Positions 9,477 through 19,569 of a stretch of 64,000 bases of DNA are shown piece after piece. The notes beneath the pieces were generated by a model. It did no database searches. It was given only the letters and a program-made list of their open reading frames with translations, and was not told the DNA's origin. The DNA comes from Dactylorhiza incarnata (taxonomy: Eukaryota > Streptophyta > Magnoliopsida > Asparagales > Orchidaceae). The stretch's first letter is position 1. Every line of letters starts with the position of its first letter. The position numbers and the translations under genes were made by a program. The DNA lies in contig JAWHQI010000065.1 in NCBI GenBank assembly GCA_033032865.1, forward strand, positions 3,906,001-3,970,000, in the 5' to 3' direction.

Positions 9477-12013
9477 ATGCCTCCCAAAAGTAATGAGTAT
9501 CTCTATGAGGGAAGTGAACTTGTTCGAAATGGATTCCAATCAGCTTCTGTGGATATAAAATCAACAATCGAATTAATCTACAATGCCGGACTGGAATTTG
9601 TACTGTCTGAATCAACTCTCATCTGGAAACAAGATGTATTAGAGCTATACTCTAACATAGTAATAGACTCCGTCAACTCAAAGATTAAGTCCAGTGTGAA
9701 TGGTAAGAAGATTAAAATAACTCCTTCTAGACTAGCTAAGGCACTAGAATTGCCTAGGTTAAAAAGGAATGCAAAAGAAGAAGAGGTGACCTCTAAACAG
9801 ATTAGATTAGCACAAATCTGGTGCGGAATTGAGACGTCACGAGAAATCACTGGAAGTATTCAGAGAAAGGGAATGAATTCAAAAGGTAAATTGATAACAG
9901 ATGTTATAGGAAAATGACTGCTGTGCAAGACTGGATCACATGACAAAGTTTCTAGAAAAATGTTTATTCTACTAACAAGGATTATTCATTCTCTGAGAAC
10001 AGACTGGGGAAGAGTTGTGTTTGATAGGATAGTTGATTGTATCCAAGTACCCAACATGGGTAGGATATTGTCCTTATATTTAGTAAAAGTCTCTCCTGAC
10101 TCCTTGAATAATAAACCTGGATCAAAGATAAACCACATGAAGAAAATGGATATGAGAATGATAGAGAGATGGGACAGAATTTTATCTAATCCTCCTCCAG
10201 CAGATCCTTCTCCCAAGGAGAAGAAAGCAAAGAAGCAAAAGAAGAAGAAGGCTTCTTCAAGCTCTTCAAGCTCATCCAGCTCATCCTCATCCAAAAGAAA
10301 ATCTAGATCCACTCCAATTCATGATCCAAACCTTACAACATCTGAAAATGAAGAAGGGAACAATGCAAGGTACAGTTCTCCTGATACTCCAAAGGATGAG
10401 AGTGAGAAAGGAGAAGAAGAAAGAGGAAGTCTTCATGTATCCCCTGCTAGATTTGAAGGGGTTTTTCTAAATGAGAAAGAGACACAAGATGAGATTCCTG
10501 CTCAGAAAAATGATGAAATGAGCAAGGTAGCAGTTGAGGGGGAGGGTCAGGATGAGAATCCTCTTCAAAATAAAATTGATCTGATCAATGTAGAGACTGA
10601 GGGGAGCCTCAAGTTGAATTTCTAGCTGAAGGTAATGCACCATTTGAGGGGGAGCCTCAGGCTGAGATCCCTGCTAAATAGAATTCTGAAATAAATGCTA
10701 TGGAAGTAGAAGAAGAACCTGAAGCACCAAAGAAATATGCTGAGAAGATTATCAAGATAGAATCCTCTAGCTCCCATATGAGCCAGAGAGATGATTCCTT
10801 AATCGGAGAAGAGAGCAGCAAAGGTGTTGAAATGGAAAAAGAAATCCATGTGGATCTTAGTCCTATTCTACCTCAGCTGGAGGTGTTGCTGAATAATCAA
10901 AGAAGATTATTAGAACAATATATTGAGGAAAATAATACAAAAATGAAAAATGAAGTAGATTTCCAACTGAAATTGGTTAGATTTGAAGTCAATCATCAGA
11001 TATCTGCATTGAGAAAGGAGATGGTAAAGTTCTTTAAGAGAGCTGGTGTTTCAGTAGATTATACAACTGAACAGCTTGATGTAATCAAAGAAACATCAAA
11101 GGTTATTAAAGAATCTCAAGCTGGAATTACAAAGACAGTGGATGATGTTCAGACAAACCAAGGAATACTAAGTAGCAATATGCAAGTTCTGTATAAAGAA
11201 CAGGTAGCACAAATCTTAACAGGTACAAATAAGATTGAAGCTATAATGCAACAGCAGAATGCTGATATCTTGGCTAAAATTGATGAGAGCTCCACAGTTC
11301 TAAAAGATCAAGCAAAGTTGCATGCAGATACTATAGATGATCATTTTTTTAAAGTAAAGAAAACCATTGAAAGTGGGATTAATCACTTGGAAGGTCAGGT
11401 CAGATTTCAGAAGAATACTTTGAGAGAACACATTGTTGAAGAAGTCCTAAAGGGGGAGAGGTCAATGATTCAAGCTAGTTCTGAGCATGCTGTGTGGACC
11501 TCAAACTCTATAAGAGAAACTCTTGGATATCCTCCCATAGACTATGAGAATGATCAAGTCTCTGAGACAAGGCCAGCCTCTCTTACTCAGGTTCAAAAAC
11601 AGATTGCTAAAATGTATAGTCCTGAGAATAAAAGTAAAAGAGAAAATTTTACTAGTGAGCAAGTAGAATCAAGTAAAAGAAAGTTCAGAGAAGAGGTTCA
11701 ATCAAGAGTTGATTTTGAACATTGGTCTCCCTCTTCCAGAGAATTGATTCTATCAGCATGGGAAGCTGTGAAAAATAACCCAGAGGAAAGAGGAAAGTGG
11801 TATTATGAAGCTGAATGGTTAAAGCATAGGGATCAAGAGGAACTAAAGATCACATTCAAGGCTGACAAAATGGCTGGGAAGGTCCAGGCAGGAGAAATGG
11901 AGCCAATCAGATACTTCCCAAAGCCATTTGGCTATTTCAAGAGGAGAAAGGAAGTTGCTGAAGCACTCTCCAAAAGAGCTAAAAGAGGAATAGAATTCAA
12001 GGATCCTGGATAG
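9477..12013 (+). pseudogene. Element A large additional ORF (aORF, 'env-like' position), three breaks
   Basis: About 845 codons between RNase H and the 3' LTR. Pieces: 9477-9917 (TGA stop), the same frame on to 10625, then, after loss of one G in a G-run near 10600, a second frame that meets TAG at 10678-10680 and continues from 10700 to TAG 12013. The N-terminal 250 residues (LAKALELPRL, LARIIHSL-like and DWGRVVFDRI blocks) resemble plant retrotransposon-associated 'putative plant transposon protein' domains; this is my recognition, not a search. Then a Lys-rich and poly-Ser tract, acidic EGE(P/G)Q repeats coded by GGGGGAG, a long coiled coil, and a C-terminal AVWTSNSIRETL, WSPSSRELILSAW, KPFGYFKRR module. 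No clear signal peptide or membrane segment. Confidence 0.7.
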
Positions 12014-12358
12014 CTTTAGAAATTTAATCTTTACTTTTCACTTTCAGAAGAATGTAATTGATATATTTTTTGAACACTCTTGATGAATTCCCAGTGTGAA
12101 CTATTCTTCATGTTCATATATATACACATGTCTGTGATGTGATTTTGTCTCTCTTCATGACATCTTATTCTGATTTTCCTATGTTTTTATGCTTATATAA
12201 GAAACCATGTCTGAGATAAGTTTTGTGGATAGAATGTTTTGGTAATCTAATGTTATATAGTTTGATACTCTTTATTTTGATTATCTGTATAGAGTTTAGA
12301 ACACATTGTTTATTTTTGAAAAGAGAGATATATCATTGACTGAGATTATGACTTCTTC
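12014..12358 (+). other. AT-rich 3' untranslated region of element A
   Basis: No ORF or repeat of note between the aORF stop and the polypurine tract. Confidence 0.6.
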
Positions 12359-12372
12359 AAATAGGGGGAGAT
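12359..12372 (+). promoter_or_regulatory. Polypurine tract of element A
   Basis: AAATAGGGGGAGAT directly before the 3' LTR start (12373); the plus-strand priming site of reverse transcription. Confidence 0.92.
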
Positions 12373-13932
12373 TGTTGGGATCATTGCCCACAATGTCTTA
12401 GATTTGGAGAAGTCCATTCATAAGTCAAAGATATATCTCAGAATGTATTTGATATACTCTCTAGAATCAATGTGCAGGAGATCAGGTCAGGCAAAAAGTT
12501 CATGGAATTCATTCAAGTTCACAAGCGTCGAGACATCATACATTGCTCGACGCCTGTGACCCAGAAGCGTTGACTCATGTCTACTACTCAAATAGACAAG
12601 GTCGCCGCTGAAGTTCTGAGATCAATTTTGGAAGCGTCGAGCCATGTTGTGTCGCTCGACGCCTTGGAAAGAGAAGTGTCGACTTAACTTCAGTCAGCTC
12701 AGCGCCAACCAGAAGTGTCGAGATATGAAGGCTTAGTTAAGAAGCGTCGAGCCCCTGGATGTTGCTCAACTTCTTCAGATAAAAAGCGTCGACTAAGTGA
12801 TGTTTGCTCAATGCCTGAGAAGGAGGAGTCGAGAGCTTCAGTCTAAGGAGTATGCGTCGAGCGTCTAAATATCGCTCGACGCCTAACTGGAAAAGCGTCG
12901 ACAGAGATGTTAAGTTCTCAACGCCTCTTCTGCAAATACTCTGAACTGAGGAATATCTTCCATAGCTAGCTGAGTTTTTGTTTTCATTAAAGACCGTTGA
13001 AGACGTAACGTCATGCTGACGTGGAGAAGCGTAACAGACATTGCAGATGGCAGGCTATAAATAGAAGGCATGACCTATGGGTTGTGCAGTTAATCCAAGT
13101 TATGAAGTGAAGAAAAGTGAAGTTAGAAAAGTTTTCCTATCTTCTCAAAAGCAATTATCGTCTCCATCATTTTGAGAGAAAGTTTGAGATAGAATCTGGA
13201 GAAGTTGTCTTCCCTTTCAGAACCATTCTAAATTGAAGATCTCATTCAACAATATTGTGCTGATACCTCTCTCTGAAAGAAGAAGATCAAGAAGGAAGAA
13301 TCTGTCTTCCCAGGAAGAAGAACAGTCATCACAGCCTGTCGAATCAAGAAGATCATTTGCTGCTGTTGTTCTACTGCAGATTTCTGTCTGATCATTCAGA
13401 TAGATCAAGAAGGCTCAACAATCTCGTATCTGAGTCTAAGTATTTGTAATCCCCTTTATAAATTTCTGTAGGATCTGAGTTGTCAGATCTGAGTGTAGGA
13501 TCTGTCAAGGATCTGAGTTGTAGGATCAGGTGTGATCTGAGTTGTAAGATTCAGGGGTGAATCTGAGCTGTAGGCCTAGTTATAAAGGCTGAGGTAGGAT
13601 CTGTTTGATCTGAGTTAGTAAGATCTGTGGATCTGAGACTGTAAGATCAGTTGTGATCTGAGGTGTAAGACCTGTTTGTGGTCTGAGATCTGGAGGAGTT
13701 ATAACCTCTATCTAGCACACTGCTAGAAGGGGAGAAGGGGGAAAGTGGATTACCCAAGATACGGGGAACCACTATAAAAATTCTGTGTGTTCTTTTCTGT
13801 GCATATCTTTATTTCCTGAAAGCTCTGATCAGTTTTATCTCGATTATAGTCAAGAATCGTAATAGTTTTTAAATAACCTATTCACCCCCCCCCCCCTCTA
13901 GGTGATTATCTACCCTTAATTAAAGTCTTTCA
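12373..13932 (+). repeat. Element A 3' LTR
   Basis: 1560 bp, TGTTGGGATC to GTCTTTCA, followed by TSD GTATG (13933-13937). About 12 substitutions from the 5' LTR by eye (for example GCCATG for GCCAAG, CAACAA for CAGCAA), plus C-run length. CGTCGA cluster, TATA box and GATCTGAG repeats are all kept. Confidence 0.95.
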
Positions 13933-13937
13933 GTATG

Positions 13938-14194
13938 AACGCTTAACATCTTTTTTATTAAAGCACGGTTATAAAATGGGCAGTGCCGATAACACGCTCT
14001 TCATTAAGCACTATGATAATGATTTGATTATTTTACAAATATACGCTGACGATATTATTTTTGGAGCCACTAATGAAGAGTTGTGTAAAGAAGTTATTCA
14101 AGTGATGCAAAATAAATTTGAAATGAGTCTAGTGGTTGAACTAACATACTTTTTAGGATTTTAAATAACCCAAAGAAATGATGGAATCTTTATA
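13938..14194 (+). pseudogene. pol: Element B pol part 2: RT catalytic region
   Basis: Resumes exactly where element A interrupted: ERLTSFLLKHGYK, DNTLFIKH, then YADDIIFG (tac gct gac gat at 14042-14053), the copia RT catalytic YxDD box, and YFLGF ending in TAA at 14162-14164. A few codons later (RNDGIF) the Cassandra block starts. About 25-30 codons expected before the next part (15179) are missing. Confidence 0.9.
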
Positions 14195-15172
14195 TGTAAC
14201 GATCCAGGCCCGCCAACACCGGACCCAGCTGGACCGCCAGCACCCTCCCAGCCCAGGCCCGCCAACACGGGACCTAGTTGGCACCGGAAGGGTTCAGCCT
14301 AACCAGATGGTCTGCAGACCATGCACCCCAACCCCTCTCTGTCCCACCACAGGGCACAGCGGGTTGTTGGAGACTGTAGTCCCCCTTTGATGAGAATTGA
14401 GCGAGTTAAGCGGCAGCGCGTGGACTTCCCAGGAGGTCACCCATCCCAGAATTGCTCCAGCCCGAGCACGCTTAACTATGGAGTACTTTCACTTCTCATC
14501 ACCAATTGAGCTGCAGCTCAATTGGTGATGAGAAGTGAAAGTACTTCATAGTTAAGCGTGCTCGGGCTGGAGCAATTCTGGGATGGGTGACCTCCTGGGA
14601 AGTCCACGCGCTGCCGCTTAACTCGCTCAATTCTCATCAAAGGGGGACTACGGTCTCCAACAACCCGCTGTGCCCTGTGGTGGGACAGAGAGGGGTTGGG
14701 GTGCATGGTCTGCAGACCATCTGGTTAGGCTGAACCCTTTCGGTGCCAACTGGGTCCCGTGTTGGCGGGCCTGGATGGGGAGGGTGCTGGCGGTCCAGCT
14801 GGGTCCCGTGTTGGCGGGCCTGGATCGTTACAAAAAAGTGCAATCCTGGAGGATAGGACTTTTTGTAACGATCCAGGCCCGCCAACACGGGACCCAGCTG
14901 GACCGCCGGCACCCTCCCGGCCCAGGCCCGCCAACACGGGACCCAGTTGGCACCGGAAGGGTTCAGCCTAACCAGATGGTCTGCAGACCATGCACCCCAA
15001 CCCCTCTCTGTCCCACCACAGGGCACAGCGGGTTGTTGGAGACCGTAGTCCCCCTTTGATGAGTATTGAGCCAATTAAGCGGCAACACGTGGACTTCCCA
15101 GGAGGTCACCCATCCTAGAATTGCTCCAGCCCGAGCACGCTTAACTATGGAGTACTTTCACTTCTCATCACA
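14195..15172. mobile_element. Cassandra-type TRIM LTR cluster: three units forming a giant hairpin
   Basis: Three copies of a roughly 309-bp unit: unit 1 minus (14195 to about 14513), unit 2 plus (about 14514-14832), unit 3 minus (14864-15172). On its own strand a unit runs from TGTGATGAGAAG to GATCGTTACA and contains a 5S rRNA-like promoter segment, the hallmark of Cassandra LTRs. Units 1 and 2 meet in a perfect centre CAATTGAGCTGCAGCTCAATTG-like dyad; units 2 and 3 face each other over a 31-bp loop. No internal domain with PBS or PPT is present. Insertion removed part of B's RT and there is no simple TSD, so this is a rearranged insertion rather than one clean transposition. Confidence 0.85.
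14550..14605 (+). promoter_or_regulatory. 5S rRNA-derived internal promoter (Cassandra unit 2)
   Basis: AGTTAAGCGTGCTCGGGC (14550-14567) matches the 5S rRNA A-box region, and GGATGGGTGACCTCCTGGG with AAGTCC (14581-14605) matches the C-box. The same segment lies inverted in unit 1 (about 14422-14477) and unit 3 (about 15089-15146, with small changes). Flanks are not 5S, so these are Pol III promoter relics in TRIM LTRs, not rRNA genes. Confidence 0.85.
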
Positions 15173-15904
15173 GCTCAATTGGTGAGCGCATCACTAAAAC
15201 TAGGAAAAGATGAAGCTGGAATTTCAATTGATCAAACTTTATATAGAGGAATGATTGGATCCCTATTATACCTTAGTGCATCTAGACCCGATATCATGTT
15301 TGTCGTATGCTTATGCGCTAGGTTTCAAGCAAATCCAAAAGAATTTCATTTAAAACCGGTGAAACGAATTTTTCGATATCTAATAGGCACATCAAAATTA
15401 GGACTTTAGTATCCAAATAATGATTCTTTTCTCTTGCATGGGTATTCTGATTCTGATTACGTGGGTCTTTCCTTAGATAGGAAAAGCACTATTGGTACAT
15501 GACACTTCTTAGGTCCTTCTCTAGTTGCATGGTCAAGTAGAAAATAAAATTCTGTTGCCCACTCCACCACCGAGGCAGAATATATTGCACTAGGAAGTTG
15601 TTGCGCCCAAGCATTATGGATGACACAAACCTTAGAAGATTTTGGTGTTCATTTAACTAATATTGAACTTAAATGTGACAACAAGAGTGCTATTGACTTA
15701 ACAAATAACCCCGTTCATCACTCACGCTCTAAATACATTGACGTAAGACACCACTTCATTCGGGATCACATCAAAAAGGAACATGTTCATGTAAACTTCA
15801 TAGGAACTGAATCTCAACTTGCGGACATCTTTACAAAGCCCCTACCTGATTCACGATTTCATCTACTTAGACTAGAACTAGGGGTTTTGGACATTCTAGC
15901 TTGA
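15173..15904 (+). pseudogene. pol: Element B pol part 3: RT C-terminus and RNase H
   Basis: SASLKLGKDEAG, YRGMIGSLLYLSASRPDI and LKPVKRIFRYLIGT close RT. RNase H follows: YSDSDYVG, STTEAEYIALGSCCAQ, CDNKSAIDLTNNP, HHFIRDH, DIFTKPL, ending in TGA at 15902-15904. Stops: TAG at 15407 in place of the usual Trp, TGA at 15500 in place of a Cys, and TAA at 15545-15547 (R-K-stop-N) where the second copy keeps CAA (Gln). Inactive. Confidence 0.92.
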
Positions 15905-17757
15905 ACATGCAAAGCCCGCATTTTTGTGACCACGCATATCTGATTTCTGTACTGAATCACTGTATCACAAATCTGCACAACTATATTCATAAGAAAAATT
16001 CTGAAAAATTTCATGTTTTCCCAAAAAATCGAGTTCTGACACTAACGCCAGGCGATAGCATTGTACCGCTAGCGTTAGTGGATACTTCTGTATTTCCAGT
16101 CTCTTTTTCTTTTTTATTTTCCAGTTTCTGCTATTTTCTTTTATAATTCCCAAAACAAAAAAAACAGTAAAACAAACCAAAATCCAACCAAAAACATGCT
16201 TTTTTTTGTATATATCAAAACAAACTACAAAATTGAAAAACCAACTAAAACATCAAAAACATGCTTTTTATTTGTCTTATTTTTGTTTTTGTTTTGAAAA
16301 ACTTAAAAATTCTATAAAAACTGATGTGTTTTTAAATGTTTCAAGGATGATATGGTTTATCTTGCCAAGCTTAGTATACAATGTTTCATTCTCTATTTCA
16401 AGTATCTTACTAACATTGTTTTTGTATCATGCCTTGATCATTATCTTATGTGTGCTTTGAAATTGATTATAGAAATCATGTGTAGTATTGCATAGCATGC
16501 CTCTATGTATGAGTAAATGGCTTATATTTGCAAATGATTTATTCACTCACACTTTTGCTAAACTACATATGATTTTAATCTTCTCTTACATGATTGTGTA
16601 GTGTATCAACTTCATATTATTGTTAGGCATGCTTAGTTTTACCTTCACCACATGTAAAAATCTTTTTCATGCACCTATCTTTGAAGAAGTGTGTCTTTTC
16701 CAAAATCTTTTGTTTGCACATACAAGTGAATTCAGAGACCTTTGTCATTAAGCAAAAATTCAACTAAATAATTGACAAAGATAACTCCACCAAGCACTAC
16801 TCACCCTCCTGATAAGTCTTAATGAGCATTGTGAGGTTGAGCACCTTGGAGAGAATTGTAAAGTGCCTTGTCGCAAACATTTTTTTTTCATACTTCTTCT
16901 TGTACACCGAATCACAAATAAATAAAATTCAAAATAATAATTGTGATTCCCCAAGCACTACTTTGCACCCTGATAAGTCTTAATAAGCATTGTGTGTGTA
17001 GAGCACCTTGGTAGTTGTACTATTTTACTATGTGCATTGAATAATTTATATCGCTTTGTAGGAAGAGGTAACTCTAAAAACGCTTGTTCAATAATATTGT
17101 GTTTATTCCATTATACAGGTCATGTGTGTTGATTAACTCATATGTATACTTTTTTCAAAAACACTATGTTGTACACATCATTATCACTTATAAGCCTTCT
17201 ACTCATGAGAATTGGAGTCTATTGCATATCTACATGTATTCTCTAAACTCTTAAGTAAATGCACTAGATTGCTTTGCATGATCATTACAATGTATAAGTG
17301 TACTTGATTTCTAAACTTTTGAACATTGTATTCTTCTATCTTGTCTTGATAGCTTATACCATGCTTACATATTTTTTCCTCTACGCCATGAGAACTTTGT
17401 ATTGCATACCTTTCAAACTAGTGTATGACTATGTTAAAACTGAAATTATTTTGTGTACTTAAAATGCTACAACATCTATTTTTATCCAAAATTCTTAATC
17501 ATCTACTATGCTTCTCAATTCCTATAAAGATGTTCACTTAAAACATATTTCGTCATGCTTTCCACCTCTTTACTACTTGTATGCTCGATCATGAATACGT
17601 TTTCTCAACAAGTGGTTCCTTTATGACAATTTCTTCACCTTCTCTTTTCACTCCTATCTAATTTTTTTTCTTTCTTAGTGTTTACCTATTTTCATGCTCA
17701 TTCCCTCTCTACACAGTAATTACTCACTTTTTGTTGGCCTTCCTCTCCACCCTCTTT
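15905..17757 (+). other. Element B 3' non-coding region with paired conserved motif
   Basis: AT-rich, no credible gene. A hairpin with perfect 9-bp arms CACTAACGC / GCGTTAGTG sits at 16040-16080. A roughly 63-bp motif (CCACCAAGCACTACTCACCC ... GAGCACCTTGG) occurs at 16787-16849 and in diverged form at 16949-17011, start-to-start 162 bp. The same pair with the same spacing is in element C (27305 and 27467). Long non-coding tracts before the 3' LTR are known for Sireviruses. Confidence 0.65.
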
Positions 17758-17969
17758 TGATAATACCAAAAGGGGGAGAATAAATTTGAAAGAAATTAAC
17801 ATGTTTGGGGAGTTAAGTTCATAGGAAGATTTGTTGTAGGGGGAGCATTCATTTAGGGGGAGCTTATGCACATGTCTTACATTTCATGCTTATCTCTATT
17901 ATAAACACAAATTCCTATCAATTGAATTATTTCTTTCTAAGGGGATTTGTTATTATCAAAGGGGGAGTT
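17758..17969 (+). promoter_or_regulatory. Multiple polypurine motifs of element B
   Basis: AGGGGGAG-type motifs at about 17771, 17838, 17855 and 17960, the last (CAAAGGGGGAGTT) just before the LTR at 17970. Several PPT copies before the 3' LTR are a described Sirevirus signature; the last is the likely functional PPT. Confidence 0.8.
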
Positions 17970-19569
17970 TGTTGGAACATGCTTTCCACATCTCTTGGTT
18001 TGACAATAACAAATCCTATTGTATTTGATCATACTTGTTTTGTGTTTATAGTGTGCAGGATTCTGTGCTTTCAAATCTCCATGGTGCTATGTTTTTGTTA
18101 CTACCGCGCAGTGTTAAAACTACCGATAGCGCTAGTGTCCGTTCGACGAATTGGGTTCGACGAACGACGAAAGCGGAAGCCCGTTCGACGAAATTCATAT
18201 CAGGGCGTTCGACGATCGATGAAACCTGAGGCCCGATCGATGAACTGCAGCTCTACCGCGGTGTATTAGCACTAACGCTGGCGCTAGCGTCCGATAGACA
18301 AAATTGAGTTCGACGAAAATAAGATTCCGTTCGACGAACCAGATTGAGATCGACGAAAATAAGATTCTGTTCAACGAACCAGATTGAGATCGACGAAAAC
18401 AAGTTTCCGTTCGACAAACCAGATTGAGATCGACGAAAGCTGAGGTTGACGAAGATGCGCCCGACGAAATGTCCTACCGCGGAGCGTTAGCACTGACGCT
18501 GGCATTAGCATATATGGAAACTATTGTCAGAAAGGAAAGTGGAGAAAAAGGAATGTCGACGGGTCGATATGTTTGGCAAGTACTATCGCGGCGCGCTAGG
18601 TCTAATGCCCGACGGCAGCTTTTGGAAACATCCCGTCTGTAGTTGATTGAGGGGAAAATTTGGAAAGAGATATTGGCTAAAGGAAGGAAATCGCACTATC
18701 GTGGGGTGATAGTGTTTCCGCGGCGCGCTAGGCTGTCACAACCATTTGCGCTCAGAAGTTGCCTTAACTGCCACGATCCGTGTGCGCGTCGTGTCACTAT
18801 CGGGGGGCGGTAGTACTAGCGCAGGCGGTAGCTGTCGAATCTATTTAAAGAGCAGTGCTTCCTCCATTACGTTTTTGTTGTTACAGAAGTTATTGAAGCC
18901 TTATTTCAGAGCACTCGTGAGAGCCTTCAGTAACAGCCAAGACAACTCCATCAACGTTCGAGAAAGAAAAGAACTTGGAGAACGATCCGATCACATCTAC
19001 ATTGACACCAAGTTCTATCTTTGAGGGAGTTTTTAATTTGAATTTTGTTTTACTTTCAATTTGTAACCTGTATATCTTTTGTTCGGTAGAGGAACTCGCC
19101 ACACGACGACTAGGGCCTTGTGGGGACTAGGGGGGATTTACCACACGGCGACTAGGTCTAGGGTGTAGATCTAGGGAGTGCTTGAGGCTTTTCTGGTGAG
19201 GGAAGGACTAGAGCGGCTTGAGGCTTTGTCTAGGGAGAGATAGGCTAAAGCCAACTGGTCCTTGGGAGAAGGGTCGATATAGAAAACAAAAAGAGTTTTC
19301 ATTGGTCGCCTCTTTCCAAGCGTTATTGGGAAAAGTTTTGTAATCGTATTTACTTCCAGTTAATGATTAATGAAAATATGTTTATTGTTTCATCTCTGAG
19401 TTGTACTCTGTGATTTTCATTGTTCAAACGTAAAAGCATTCTCACTGTTGCTAACGCCGAGCGTTAACACTACCGCTGGCGGTCGTGTCTGAGTATTATT
19501 TTCTCTCATAATCTCTAAAATTTTAAAACCCTTATTGACCCCCCTTTAAGGGCGCCTACATATCCAACA
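17970..19569 (+). repeat. Element B 3' LTR
   Basis: 1600 bp bounded by the inverted ends TGTTGGA and TCCAACA. U3 (about 18150-18480) has many TTCGACGAA/CGACGAA motifs and copies of a CTACCGCGG / GCACTAACGCTGGCGCTAGC-type motif. TATA-like CTATTTAAAG is at about 18840-18849. It ends with CCCTTTAAGGGCGCC and CATATCCAACA, after which the 83-bp array begins at once. The 5' partner is missing. Confidence 0.88.

Larger units (their letters stand above)
3035..13932 (+). mobile_element. Element A: complete nested Ty1/copia (Sirevirus-like), pol-deleted, with extra ORFs
   Basis: 10.9 kb element with LTRs 3035-4597 and 12373-13932, a 5-bp GTATG TSD, an iMet PBS at 4600 and a PPT at 12359-12372. Internal order: gag with two CCHC knuckles, protease stub, an independent 300-codon gene, RNase H remnant, CGTCGA-repeat promoter, long additional ORF. 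Integrase and nearly all of RT are absent, so it can only move with help from another element. By eye the two LTRs differ at about 12 substitutions in 1.56 kb (about 0.8%), so insertion is recent. PPT-like GGGGGAG motifs inside the aORF and the overall layout fit Sireviruses. Confidence 0.93.
1788..19569 (+). mobile_element. Element B: 5'-truncated Sirevirus-like Ty1/copia, host of two nested insertions
   Basis: Order on the plus strand: integrase C-half and RT N-half (1788-3034), nested element A (3035-13932), RT middle (13938-14194), Cassandra hairpin (14195-15172), RT end and RNase H (15173-15904), about 2 kb non-coding with several GGGGGAG motifs, and a 3' LTR (17970-19569) bounded by TGTTGGA and TCCAACA. 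The 5' LTR, gag, protease and first integrase catalytic D are missing; sequence enters pol directly from the 83-bp array. Multiple polypurine motifs and a long LTR fit the Sirevirus lineage. B is dead: stops, frameshifts and insertions. Confidence 0.85.

Noticed and set aside
14509..14527. AGCTCAATTGGT as a tRNA A-box, suggesting a SINE
   Set aside because: No B-box or tRNA fold follows; it is the edge sequence of the Cassandra units.
14422..14605. 5S rRNA genes
   Set aside because: Only the internal promoter part matches and the flanks are Cassandra LTR; not functional 5S genes.
14637..15074. 145- and 129-codon frames on both strands of the hairpin
   Set aside because: Frames mirror each other because of the inverted repeat; GC-rich non-coding LTR.
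15901..16146. Small ORF after RNase H of element B
   Set aside because: AT-rich, contains the hairpin, no homology recognised.
17886..18269. 127-codon frame spanning the PPT and LTR B
   Set aside because: Crosses the PPT and the LTR boundary; chance frame in non-coding DNA.
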